A DNA stretch of 64,000 nucleotides. Origin: Candidatus Gemmiger stercorigallinarum. GTDB taxonomy: Bacteria; Bacillota; Clostridia; Oscillospirales; Ruminococcaceae. The DNA lies in the NCBI GenBank assembly GCA_019119495.1, contig DWWX01000003.1:62001-126000 (forward strand), read 5' to 3'. Positions 17,034-26,265 of the stretch are shown in pieces. Made by a program: the position numbers and the translations under genes. The first letter of the stretch is position 1. Each line of letters begins with the position of its first letter. A model generated the notes under the pieces. The model saw only the letters and a program-made list of their open reading frames with translations. It had not been told where the DNA came from and ran no database searches.

Positions 17034-17103
17034 ACAAGCAATGCAATACGCCGTGCGGCGGGCGGCCCTGCCGTGCGGCATACGATAATGGGGGAGAGTT
17101 TGC

Positions 17104-18117
17104 ATGGGGATGATGGTCTCCTGGATGCTGGTCGCCGCGGCGGTCGGCGCATTTTCGATCACGGCGCTGTCCGGCTGTGTGCTGATCCCGCTGCTGCACC
17201 GTCTGCATTTCGGGCAGACCATCCGGGAAAGCGGCCCGACCTGGCACAACAAAAAGCAGGGCACCCCCACCATGGGCGGGTTCTGCTTTATCCTGGGCAT
17301 TCTGCTGTCGCTGGTGCTGGTGTTTGTGGGGTTCCGCCGCTATGCGCCGGACCTGGTGGGCAGCCAGCAGATCCAGGCGGTGCTGCTGGTGCTGTTTTTG
17401 GCGCTGGGCTCCGGGCTGATCGGCTTTCTGGATGACTTTGTCAAGGTGGTCCGCCACCGCAACCTGGGCCTGGTGGCCTGGCAGAAACTGATCGTGCAGT
17501 TTGCCGTTACCGGCGGCTTTATGGCGGGGCTGAACGCCCTGGGCCTGCTGACCACCGTCATCACGCTGCCGGGGGGCGGCTCCATTGACCTGGGGCTGCT
17601 GTACTATCCCATCGCCTTTTTCGGCATCATCTTCATGGTCAACGCCGTCAACCTGACCGACGGTCTGGACGGCCTGGATTCCTGCGTCACCTTTGTGGCC
17701 ATGCTGGGCTATCTGGTGGGCGCCAGCCTGCTGGGCTACTACCATGTTTCCATCCTGGCCACCGCCACGGCCGGCGCCTGCGCCGGGTTCCTGGTTTGGA
17801 ACTTCTACCCGGCCAAGGTCTTTATGGGCGACACCGGCAGCATGTTTCTGGGCGGCATCGTCACGGCGCTGGCCTTTGTGCTCTGCCGGCCGGAGCTGGT
17901 GCTGTTTTTCGGCATCGTCTACATCTGGGACGCCATGACCGTTGTGATCCAGCGGGTCTACTTCAAGCTCACCCACGGCAGGCGCATCTTCCGCATGACG
18001 CCCATCCACCATGCCTTTGAGATGCGCGGCTGGCGCGAGGTGAAGATCGACGCCTTTTTCAGCCTGATCGCCCTGATCGGCGCGGCCATGGGCGTGCTGT
18101 ACATTTACCTGACCTGA
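17104..18117 (+). CDS. mraY: Phospho-N-acetylmuramoyl-pentapeptide-transferase MraY
   Basis: 337 residues, about ten membrane helices. TPTMGGFCF, DDFVKVV, NAVNLTDGLDGLDS, FMGDTGSMFLGG and the HHAFEMRGW histidine motif are all present. It makes lipid I from undecaprenyl phosphate and UDP-MurNAc-pentapeptide. The start is ATG 17104 after GGGGGAGAG. murD, which commonly follows, is not in this cluster. Confidence 0.96.
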   Translation: MGMMVSWMLVAAAVGAFSITALSGCVLIPLLHRLHFGQTIRESGPTWHNKKQGTPTMGGFCFILGILLSLVLVFVGFRRYAPDLVGSQQIQAVLLVLFLALGSGLIGFLDDFVKVVRHRNLGLVAWQKLIVQFAVTGGFMAGLNALGLLTTVITLPGGGSIDLGLLYYPIAFFGIIFMVNAVNLTDGLDGLDSCVTFVAMLGYLVGASLLGYYHVSILATATAGACAGFLVWNFYPAKVFMGDTGSMFLGGIVTALAFVLCRPELVLFFGIVYIWDAMTVVIQRVYFKLTHGRRIFRMTPIHHAFEMRGWREVKIDAFFSLIALIGAAMGVLYIYLT

Positions 18118-18159
18118 ACCGCCGCCCCGGCCGCAGGGGCAGAAGGAGGGATACGGACC

Positions 18160-19443
18160 TTGACAGTTTCCGACCTGTTACAATTTATCTTCCGGCCAGC
18201 GGTCGAGCTGTTCCGTGACCTGCCTCTGCGCAAAAAGGACCGGGGCCCGCTGTCCTGGTATTTTGTCGCCACGCTGCTGGTGATCCTGGCCTACGGGCTG
18301 GTGATCCTGTTTTCGGCCAGCTACTCGCTGTCCTACCAGGAGACCGGCGACAGCCTGAGCCAGATCCGCCAGCAGGTCATCTTTGCGGCGGTGGGCGTGG
18401 CGGCCATGTTTGTGATCGCCACGCTGGATTACCGCGCGCTGCGCCACATGACCTGGTATCTGTACGTGCTGACGCTGATCCTGCTCACGGCCGCCCTGTT
18501 TGACGAAAACCCCACCAACCTGGAAGCCGACTGCTACCGCTGGGTGCAGGTGTTCGGCGTTACCTTCCAGCCGTCGGAGCTGGCCAAATTTTCGGTGATT
18601 TTGGGCACGGCCAATTTTGTGGATGCCCACCAGAACCGGCGCGGCAGCCTGCTGTATGGCATCCTGCTGCCGGCGCTGCCGCTGGCGCCCATCCTGATCC
18701 TGATCCTGCGCCAGCCCCATTACTCGGCCATCATCCTGATCCTGATGATCTTTGTCACCATGCTGCTCTGCGGCGGCTGCGGCCTGAAATGGATGCCGGT
18801 CATGCTCACGCTGGGCGTGGCGGTGGTGGTGGTCTACCTCTACTCGCAGGAAAACTACGTCCAGACCCGCCTGGACGGCTGGCAGCTGTTTTCCTATGAT
18901 ACCTCCACCATGAACGACCAGAACCGGCAGAGCGTCTACTCCATCGCGTCTGGCGGGCTGTTCGGGCTGGGCATCGGCAACAGCCGCCAGAAACACCAGT
19001 GGCTGGCCGAGGTCGCCAACGACTTTATCTTCCCCGTCATCTGCGAGGAGCTGGGCTTTATCGGCGCGGTGGTCTGCCTGGTGCTGTTTGCGGCGCTGAT
19101 CGTGCAGGGCATCCTGATCGCCCTGCGCGCGCCCGACCTGTTCGGCAGCATGATGGGCATCGGCATCATGGGGCAGATCGGCTGGCAGGTGTTCTGCAAC
19201 GTGGGCGTTGTCACCAACACCATCCCCAACACCGGCATCAGCCTGCCCTTCTTCTCGTCGGGCGGCACCAGCCTGCTGATGCTGCTGGGCGAGATGGGCA
19301 TCATGCTCAGCATCTCCCGCGTGGGCAACGCCCGCATCGAGGAGCGCCGCCGCCGCAAGCGCGAGGCCTTTGCCAGCCGGCTGAACGCCGCCCCCCGGCG
19401 CACCACCTACCGCCGCGGCGGCAGCACGGCCCGCACCATCTGA
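18160..19443 (+). CDS. ftsW: Lipid II polymerase FtsW (SEDS family)
   Basis: 427 residues with about ten membrane helices. PSELAKFSVILG and the C-terminal TGISLPFFSSGGTSLLMLLGEMG are SEDS signatures. A basic cytoplasmic tail follows (RRRRKREAFASRL). FtsW polymerises septal glycan together with the class B PBP encoded upstream. The start is TTG at 18160, 9 bases after AAGGAGGG. Position between mraY and murG fits FtsW rather than RodA or SpoVE, though a spore-specific role cannot be excluded. Confidence 0.92.
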   Translation: MTVSDLLQFIFRPAVELFRDLPLRKKDRGPLSWYFVATLLVILAYGLVILFSASYSLSYQETGDSLSQIRQQVIFAAVGVAAMFVIATLDYRALRHMTWYLYVLTLILLTAALFDENPTNLEADCYRWVQVFGVTFQPSELAKFSVILGTANFVDAHQNRRGSLLYGILLPALPLAPILILILRQPHYSAIILILMIFVTMLLCGGCGLKWMPVMLTLGVAVVVVYLYSQENYVQTRLDGWQLFSYDTSTMNDQNRQSVYSIASGGLFGLGIGNSRQKHQWLAEVANDFIFPVICEELGFIGAVVCLVLFAALIVQGILIALRAPDLFGSMMGIGIMGQIGWQVFCNVGVVTNTIPNTGISLPFFSSGGTSLLMLLGEMGIMLSISRVGNARIEERRRRKREAFASRLNAAPRRTTYRRGGSTARTI

Positions 19444-19453
19444 ACAAAAACGG

Positions 19454-19502
19454 GCTGGCCGCACCCTGGTTTGGACTGTCAAACGGGTGCAGCCGGCTTT
19501 TT
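19454..19502 (+). terminator. Terminator-like hairpin between ftsW and murG
   Basis: GCTGGCCGCACCC (19454-19466) pairs with GGGTGCAGCCGGC (19485-19497) with one G-T pair and one mismatch, followed by five T. Being inside the dcw operon, it probably causes only partial termination. Confidence 0.6.
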
Positions 19503-19560
19503 GGCGTATTTTTGGCATGTCAGTCCGGGCCGCCGGCCCGCCCCGAAGGAGGAACCCCCC

Positions 19561-20676
19561 ATGCGTGTACTCATTGCAGCCGGCGGTACGGCCGGGCACA
19601 TCAATCCCGCGCTTGCCATTGCCGGCGCGCTGAAGGCCGCCGACCCCGCGGCCGAGATCCACTTTGCCGGACGGCGGGAGGGCATGGAGTACGGCCTGGT
19701 CACCAGGGCGGGCTATCCCTTCCATCACATCGAGATCAACGGCTTCCAGCGCCGGCTGACGCCGGAAAACATCCGCCGCAACCTTCTGGCGGCCTGGCAC
19801 CTGGCCGTCAGCGGCCCCCGGTGCGCGGCCATCCTGCGGGAGGTAAAGCCCGATCTGGTCATCGGCTGCGGCGGCTATGTCAGCGGGCCCATCGTGCGGG
19901 CGGCGGCCAAACGGGGCATCCATACCGCCATCCATGAGCAGAACGCCTTCCCCGGCGTGACCAACAAGCTGCTGGCCAAAGAGGTGGACCTGGTCATGGC
20001 CGCCAGCGCCGCCGCGGTGGAAAAGCTGGGCGCGCCCCAAAAGACCATTGTGGTGGGCAACCCGGTGCGGCCGGAACTGTTCACCCAGGACCGGGCCGCC
20101 GCCCGCGCCAAACTGAACGCCGGCACCGACACCGTCATCCTCAGTTTCGGCGGCAGCCTGGGCGCCCGCCGCATCAACGAGGTGGTGGCCGACCTGTGCG
20201 CCTGGGAGCAGGCGACCGGCCAGCCGGTCGTCCACCTGCACGCCACCGGCAGCCGGGGCGTGGAGCTCTTCCGCGACCTTGGCAGGCAAAAGGGCTTTGC
20301 GCCGGGCAGCCGCCTGGCGGTGCGGGAGTACATCGACAACATGCCGGAACTGCTGGCCGCCGCCGACCTGGTCATTTCCCGTTCCGGCGCGCTGACGCTG
20401 GCCGAGCTGGAGGCCATGGGCCGGGCGTCCATCCTGATCCCCAGCCCCAATGTGGCCGAAAACCACCAGTATTACAACGCCCTGGAGCTGGAACAGGCCG
20501 GCGCCGCCGTGGTGATCGAGGAAAAGGACCTGACGGGGGATAAGCTCATCGCCACGGTGCAGGAGCTGATGTCCCGGCCGGGCAGGCTGCGGCAGATGGG
20601 CCTGCAGGCTAAAACATTGGGCCAGCCGGACAGCCTGGAAAAGATCACCGCCGCGCTGCAGAAACTCTGCGGCTGA
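19561..20676 (+). CDS. murG: UDP-GlcNAc:lipid I N-acetylglucosaminyltransferase MurG
   Basis: 371 residues, GT-B fold. MRVLIAAGGTAGHINPALAIA is the first glycine-rich loop, then IGCGGYVSGPIVRAA, HEQNAFPGVTNK, SFGGSLGARRINE, and the UDP-GlcNAc-binding SRSGALTLAELEAMGRASILIP. It converts lipid I to lipid II at the inner membrane face. The start is ATG 19561 after GAAGGAGGA; the frame extends 30 codons upstream into the ftsW-murG spacer without support. Confidence 0.97.
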   Translation: MRVLIAAGGTAGHINPALAIAGALKAADPAAEIHFAGRREGMEYGLVTRAGYPFHHIEINGFQRRLTPENIRRNLLAAWHLAVSGPRCAAILREVKPDLVIGCGGYVSGPIVRAAAKRGIHTAIHEQNAFPGVTNKLLAKEVDLVMAASAAAVEKLGAPQKTIVVGNPVRPELFTQDRAAARAKLNAGTDTVILSFGGSLGARRINEVVADLCAWEQATGQPVVHLHATGSRGVELFRDLGRQKGFAPGSRLAVREYIDNMPELLAAADLVISRSGALTLAELEAMGRASILIPSPNVAENHQYYNALELEQAGAAVVIEEKDLTGDKLIATVQELMSRPGRLRQMGLQAKTLGQPDSLEKITAALQKLCG

Positions 20677-20712
20677 CCCCGCACAAACACAACACCGAAG
20701 GGAGGCTGACGC

Positions 20713-22110
20713 ATGGACCGCGACCAACAAAGCCGCAGGCAAAAATCCGGCGCGGCCTCCCGCTCTGTGTCCCGGCCCAAAAACCGCGCCCCCCAGCGGC
20801 CCCGCCAGGCGGTGCCGCCCAAGCGCGGGCTGGGCAGCCGCGTGGGGCTGGAAAAGCGGGCCGACCGCAGCCCGACCCGCCCCGCCCGGCAGGCCCCGGC
20901 CCAAAAGGCTGCCGCCCCGGCGCAGCAGCCGCGCGCCGCGTCGGCCCGCGGTGCTTCCCGCCCGCAGGCCCGGAACCAGCCGCCCGCCCGGAGCGCGCCG
21001 CCCCCGGCGCGCCCTGCGCCGCAAAGCCGGCCCCGCCCCAACCCTGCGCCGCCCGCATCCGGCCAGAATCCCCAAAGCGCCGCCTACCGCCCCGGCGCGC
21101 CGCGGCACCGCCGCCGCGTGACCCAGGTGGAAAAAATGCGCATCCGCCGCCGGCGCAAGCTGGTGGGCATTGCCTGCGTGGCAGGCGTGCTGCTGCTGGG
21201 GGTGGTGCTGTCCATCAACCTGCTGTTCAAGGTCACCGATTTCCGCATCGAGAACACCGACCGCACCACCCCCGCCAACACCGGCATTTATACCGAGGAG
21301 CAGATCCTGGACCTGCTGGGCGTGCAGGTGGGGGACAACCTGTTCGGCTTTTCCACCAGCCAGAAATCCCGGGAGCTGCAGGCCCAGCTGCCCTACCTGG
21401 ACGTGGTGCAGGTGGACATCCAGATGCCCGGCACCGTGGTGGTCAAGGTGCAGCCCGCCACCGAGCGGTTCGCCATACAGACCGCTGCCGGCTGGCTGGT
21501 GCTCAGCGACGGGCTGAAGGTGCTGCGCAGCGACTCTGCCCAGCCGGAAGGCCTGATCCAGCTGCAGGTCAACCTGGACCCCCGCCTGTCCCAGACGCCG
21601 GGCAGCTATCTCTCCCTGCTGGACAGCGCCGACGCCGTCATTGCCGCCACCGCCGAGACCGCCACCGCCGAAACTGCCACCGATGAGGACGCCGCTGCCA
21701 GCCGTGCCGACACCGCCCTGGACCAGCTGGTGCAGCAGCTGGAGGATACCGGCCTGCTGGACGGTGTGACCCTGATCTCGCTGCAGGACATGGAGGAGAT
21801 CAACTTCCTTTACCAGGGCCGGGTCTCGGTGGTGCTGGGCACCGCCAACAACCTGCCCTACAAGCTGCAGATCGCATCCCGCATTGTGCTGGATACCGAC
21901 GGCACCGGCCTGGCCTCCACCGACCGGGGCACGCTGGACGTATCCTACCAGCGCAGCGACGGCAGCATCGTGGGGTACTTCACGCCGGCCCAGACCGCCG
22001 CTTCCGACACAACGGCGGGCGATGACAGCGCGGACGCATCCGGCCAGGACGGCAGCGCCGCCGGCACAGACAGCGCCGGCGCCGGCCAGACGGACGGCGA
22101 GACCGGCTGA
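20713..22110 (+). CDS. ftsQ: Cell division protein FtsQ/DivIB
   Basis: 465 residues. The first 140 or so are an extremely basic, Pro/Ala/Arg-rich cytoplasmic tail, much longer than in most DivIB proteins. One membrane helix follows (VGIACVAGVLLLGVVLSINLLF), then a POTRA domain (VTDFRIENT...YTEEQILDLLGVQVGDNLFGF) and the beta domain (YLDVVQVDIQMPGTVVVKV). The C-terminal 40 residues are a Ser/Asp/Gly/Ala spacer. It completes the FtsQLB-like complex. Last gene of this dcw cluster: ftsA and ftsZ are not here. Confidence 0.9.
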   Translation: MDRDQQSRRQKSGAASRSVSRPKNRAPQRPRQAVPPKRGLGSRVGLEKRADRSPTRPARQAPAQKAAAPAQQPRAASARGASRPQARNQPPARSAPPPARPAPQSRPRPNPAPPASGQNPQSAAYRPGAPRHRRRVTQVEKMRIRRRRKLVGIACVAGVLLLGVVLSINLLFKVTDFRIENTDRTTPANTGIYTEEQILDLLGVQVGDNLFGFSTSQKSRELQAQLPYLDVVQVDIQMPGTVVVKVQPATERFAIQTAAGWLVLSDGLKVLRSDSAQPEGLIQLQVNLDPRLSQTPGSYLSLLDSADAVIAATAETATAETATDEDAAASRADTALDQLVQQLEDTGLLDGVTLISLQDMEEINFLYQGRVSVVLGTANNLPYKLQIASRIVLDTDGTGLASTDRGTLDVSYQRSDGSIVGYFTPAQTAASDTTAGDDSADASGQDGSAAGTDSAGAGQTDGETG

Positions 22111-22135
22111 GCCGGCCTTTGCACCAGACAAAAAA

Positions 22136-22186
22136 AGACACCGCCCGCTTCCTGCAGCAAATGCCGGGGAAGCGGGCGGTGTTTTG
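22136..22186. terminator. Bidirectional terminator ending the dcw cluster
   Basis: ACACCGCCCGCTTCC (22138-22152) pairs perfectly with its 15-base complement at 22168-22182, with A-rich sequence before it and TTTTG after. It serves ftsQ and the convergent channel gene. Confidence 0.92.
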
Positions 22187-22228
22187 TGGTTTTGTATGGG
22201 CAAGCGCCCGAAACGGGGCGGCCTGCCC

Positions 22229-23311
22229 TTACGGGTCGTTCTTTTCCAGGTAGACGGTGGTGGAGGGGAAGGCAAAGTCGCAGCCGTCCTGCGCCACCAG
22301 GTCCATGATCTTGCGGTTCAGCTTGTCCTTCAGCGCGCGGAAGGCGGCGCCGCCCAGCGCGGTGGTGTAGCAGCGCACGTCGATGTCGATGCTGGAGGCG
22401 TTGAACGCGGACAGCGTCGCCTCGGCGCTGCCGTCGATCACCTGGTCGTCGGCGTTCATCATGGCCACCAGATCGGTGCACAGCCGCTCCAGCGTCTCCC
22501 GCGGGGTGTCGTAGGTCAGGCCCACGGTGCAGCTGAACAGCCGGTTGGAACGGGTGGTGGTGTTGCAGATATACTCGGCGCTGACCTTGGAGTTCTCCAC
22601 CGTGATCACGCTGTTGTCCAGCGCGCGGATGCGGGTGGAGCGGAAGGAGATGTCCTCCACCGTGCCCTCAAAGCTGCCCAGCACGATCCAGTCCCCGATG
22701 CCGAAGGGCCGCTCGATCACCAGCGCCACCCCGGCGATCAGGTTGGACAGGGTGGACTGTGCGCCCAGCGACACCGCAATGCCCACAACGCCGGCGCCGG
22801 CGATCAGCGCATTGACGTCAAAGCCCAAAATCGTCAGGATCTGGATACAGCCGAACAGGAACACCAAAGCCCGGTAGATCTTTTCAAAGAAAAGATTCAT
22901 CGTCTTGTTGGTCTCCAGATCCAGCTTGTTCTGGGTGCTGCGCAAAAGCAGCTGGCAGATGCGGGCCGAGTTCCAAAGCCCCCGCGTCAGCAGCAGCGCC
23001 GCCGCAATGGACAGCACCGTGGCGGCACCGCCGGTCAGGCCGGGAACCCAGCTTGCCGGCCAGGGCAGCGCCAAAAAGGCAGAATACCACAAAAGGCATC
23101 GCCCAAACAGGATGGTCGGCTCGGTAAAGCCGTTGAACAGGATCTGCACCCATTCCGGCCAGTGGGGCTCGAACCGGGCCCGGATCAGCTGGAACAGCGC
23201 CCGGAAAGCCCGCGCGCCCAGCAGGCCGGCCAGCACCAAAACCGCCGCCAGCACGATGCGCAGCAGCGTGGAATAGGCCGTGACCCAAACGACAATGTTG
23301 GATTCGCTCAT
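22229..23311 (-). CDS. Small-conductance mechanosensitive channel, MscS family
   Basis: 360 residues with four or five membrane helices. The pore helix and beta domain are recognisable: ALIAGAGVVGIAVSLGAQSTLSNLIAG, then RPFGIGDWIVLGSFEGTVEDISFRSTRIRALDNSVITVENS. MscS channels open under membrane tension to release solutes after osmotic downshock. The frame is open 80 codons further upstream but runs through the promoter; the start is taken at ATG 23311 behind AAGGGAG. It is divergent from the riboflavin transporter locus. Confidence 0.93.
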   Translation of the reverse strand: MSESNIVVWVTAYSTLLRIVLAAVLVLAGLLGARAFRALFQLIRARFEPHWPEWVQILFNGFTEPTILFGRCLLWYSAFLALPWPASWVPGLTGGAATVLSIAAALLLTRGLWNSARICQLLLRSTQNKLDLETNKTMNLFFEKIYRALVFLFGCIQILTILGFDVNALIAGAGVVGIAVSLGAQSTLSNLIAGVALVIERPFGIGDWIVLGSFEGTVEDISFRSTRIRALDNSVITVENSKVSAEYICNTTTRSNRLFSCTVGLTYDTPRETLERLCTDLVAMMNADDQVIDGSAEATLSAFNASSIDIDVRCYTTALGGAAFRALKDKLNRKIMDLVAQDGCDFAFPSTTVYLEKNDP

Positions 23312-23435
23312 GGCAAAGCTCCCTTCTGCACCGGCAGGCCGCACGGGCGCTGCCGGGTGGTTGTCAAACGCAGGGGCCTGCCCTGCGCGGCAGCGCGGCG
23401 CGCCGTCCGGGGCCGCGCGGTAAATGCCTGCCTGT

Positions 23436-23464
23436 ATTGTACCACAGCGGGTTGCATTTTTCAA
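23436..23464 (-). promoter_or_regulatory. Promoter of the mscS-type gene
   Basis: Minus strand: TTGAAA (23464-23459), 17 bases, TACAAT (23441-23436). It overlaps the divergent promoter of the FMN riboswitch transcript. Confidence 0.78.
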
Positions 23465-23479
23465 AATGCCTGCTATAAT
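23452..23479 (+). promoter_or_regulatory. Promoter of the FMN riboswitch-ribU transcript
   Basis: TTGCAT (23452-23457), 16 bases, TATAAT (23474-23479). The transcript would begin just before the RFN aptamer. Confidence 0.75.
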
Positions 23480-23492
23480 AGGGGATAGAAAG

Positions 23493-23626
23493 TCTGTTTC
23501 AGGGCGGGGTGCAATTCCCCACCGGCGGTACAGCCCGCGACCGCCTGGCACGTTGGTAAAAACGCGCCAGGCGCTGACCCGGTGAGATTCCGGGGCCGAC
23601 GGTATAGTCCGGATGGAAGAAACGGA
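23493..23626 (+). promoter_or_regulatory. FMN riboswitch (RFN element)
   Basis: The conserved RFN blocks are all present in order: AGGGCGGGGTG, AATTCCCCACCGGCGGT, CCGCGACC, GGTGAGATTCCGG, CCGACGGTATAGTCCGGATG. Closing helix P1 forms between TCTGTTTC (23493-23500) and GAAACGGA (23619-23626). FMN binding should favour the terminator that follows, switching off riboflavin uptake when FMN is plentiful. Confidence 0.96.
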
Positions 23627-23649
23627 AGCTGTTTGCCATGCCAGCAGTT

Positions 23650-23687
23650 CGCCCTGTCAGTGTTTTCACTGGCAGGGCGTTTTGTTT
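23650..23687 (+). terminator. Riboswitch-controlled terminator
   Basis: CGCCCTGTCAGTG (23650-23662) pairs with CACTGGCAGGGCG (23667-23679), one G-T pair, with a 4-base loop and TTTTGTTT following. It is the expression platform of the RFN element. Confidence 0.9.
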
Positions 23688-23862
23688 GCAGGATAAAGAC
23701 CTCCCGGTTCCAACAAGCTGTTGCCGGCTTTCCCGCGGCGTATCCGGCTCCCCCAAACTTTGGGCGGACCCCGGTACACCCGATCCGTGCAGCCCCTTGG
23801 GGCTGGTTTACCCATTGCATCGGCCGGCGCACACTGCACCGCCGGCCAGGGAGGTATTTGTT

Positions 23863-24480
23863 ATGCAGGCAAAAAGTTCCATCCGTCCCCTTGCCGTCAC
23901 CGCCATGCTGTCCGCCGTGGGCTGCGTGCTGATGATGCTGGATTTCCCCATCCCCATGCTCATCCCGTCCTTTGTCAAAATGGACGTGTCCGAGCTGCCC
24001 GCCCTGCTGGCGTCCTTCAGCCTGGGGCCCGGCTACGGCGTGGCCGTCTGCCTGGTCAAAAACGTGCTGGCGGCGCTGTTCCACGGCTCCACCGGCGGTA
24101 TCGGCGAGGTCTGCAACTTTTTGATCGGCGCGGCGTTCACCGGCGTGGCGGGCCTTTTGTACCGCCGCAACAAGACCCGCCGCGGCGCGGTCGTCGCCTC
24201 GCTGGCGGGGGCCGTGGTCATGGCGCTGGTCAGCGTGCCGGTCAACTTTTTCATCAGCTACCCGGTGTACGCCACCATGTACGGCGGCATGGACGCCATC
24301 CTGGCCGCTTACCGGGAGATCAACCCCGGCATGGGCAGCCTGCTGGCCTGCCTGCTGGTGTTCAACATGCCCTTCACGCTGGTCAAGGGGCTGGTGGATT
24401 CGGTGCTCTGCTTCCTGATCTACAAGCCGCTTTCGCCCATTCTGCACGGCCGGCAGGCCCGCGCCGCCCGCGGCGTCTGA
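23863..24480 (+). CDS. ribU: Riboflavin ECF transporter substrate-binding subunit RibU
   Basis: 205 residues and six membrane helices. SIRPLAVTAMLSAVGCVLMM, PSFVKMDVSELPALLASFSLGP, and the charged loops typical of ECF S components are visible; the FxKxDxSExPALL stretch is characteristic of RibU. The upstream FMN riboswitch confirms riboflavin as the substrate. It works with the general EcfAA'T energising module encoded elsewhere. GGGAGGT precedes ATG 23863. Confidence 0.95.
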   Translation: MQAKSSIRPLAVTAMLSAVGCVLMMLDFPIPMLIPSFVKMDVSELPALLASFSLGPGYGVAVCLVKNVLAALFHGSTGGIGEVCNFLIGAAFTGVAGLLYRRNKTRRGAVVASLAGAVVMALVSVPVNFFISYPVYATMYGGMDAILAAYREINPGMGSLLACLLVFNMPFTLVKGLVDSVLCFLIYKPLSPILHGRQARAARGV

Positions 24481-24543
24481 CACAGAAAACGGCCAAATGG
24501 GCAAAGATTGCCCAAACTGCTTGAAATGTGCAACGCCCACCCG

Positions 24544-24572
24544 TTGACAATTCCGCAGCGAAATGATATGAT
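24544..24572 (+). promoter_or_regulatory. Promoter of the SAM riboswitch-metK transcript
   Basis: TTGACA (24544-24549), 17 bases, TATGAT (24567-24572). Confidence 0.85.
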
Positions 24573-24663
24573 TTCACTCGCAAGCCCAAGGGAAAGCCCG
24601 AAACACGGCGGTCCTGCCGCGCCAGGTGTCCCCGGAAGGCTGGCCTTTACATCAGAATAGCAA

Positions 24664-24759
24664 CTTATCAAGAGTGGCTGAGGGAACAGGCCCTGTGAAG
24701 CCCGGCAACCTGCGCGGCAAGCGTAAGGTGCCAATTCCTGCGGGGAACCGAAAGATAAG
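24664..24759 (+). promoter_or_regulatory. SAM-I (S-box) riboswitch
   Basis: CTTATCAAGAGTGGCTGAGG opens the aptamer, followed by GGCCCTGTGAAGCCCGGCAACC, AAGGTGCCAATTCC and the closing GAAAGATAAG. P1 is CTTATC with GATAAG. S-adenosylmethionine binding should promote the terminator just downstream and so lower metK expression. Confidence 0.96.
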
Positions 24760-24763
24760 CGCG

Positions 24764-24803
24764 GGCGCGCAGGCTCTTTTGGACCTGCGCGCCTTTTGTT
24801 TTG
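24764..24803 (+). terminator. S-box-controlled terminator
   Basis: GGCGCGCAGG (24764-24773) pairs with CCTGCGCGCC (24784-24793), followed by TTTTGTTTTG. It is the expression platform of the S-box. Confidence 0.9.
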
Positions 24804-24925
24804 TATACGCCAAAACGATCCCGGCAGTTGCGTTTTCTGAGCAAACCACACCAGGGCAGGGACCCGGCGGGGCGCAGGTGCGCCCCCAACCGCCCGGCCC
24901 GCCAACTGACAGGGAGGAAACACCT

Positions 24926-26080
<1,155 letters not shown>

Positions 26081-26113
26081 CACCCGCCGGCATCCATCCC
26101 CAAAACGCGCAAG

Positions 26114-26163
26114 ACTGCGCCCGCACCGGCAGAACGATCTGCCCGGCGGGCGCAGCCTTTTTT
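26114..26163 (+). terminator. Terminator after metK
   Basis: ACTGCGCCCGC plus ACCGGC (26114-26130) pairs with GCCCGGCGGGCGCAG (26141-26155) with minor irregularity, then CC and six T (26158-26163). Confidence 0.85.
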
Positions 26164-26184
26164 CTGTTTTTGTGCCCGCCCGCC

Positions 26185-26214
26185 TTGACAGGCAGGGCGG
26201 GCATCTGGTATAGT
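26185..26214 (+). promoter_or_regulatory. Promoter of the tetR-type gene
   Basis: TTGACA (26185-26190), 18 bases, TATAGT (26209-26214). Confidence 0.8.
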
Positions 26215-26226
26215 GGATACATACCA
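26206..26226 (+). promoter_or_regulatory. Probable TetR operator overlapping the tetR -10
   Basis: TGGTAT (26206-26211) and ATACCA (26221-26226) form an inverted repeat over the -10. The right part contains ATACATACC (26217-26225), the same 9-mer as in the left arm of the large palindrome at 27295-27329 ahead of the exporter gene. Shared operator sequence suggests autoregulation. Confidence 0.5.
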
Positions 26227-26265
26227 AGAGAATGTAAACGGCGGCACGACCCGCGGGGGGCAGAT

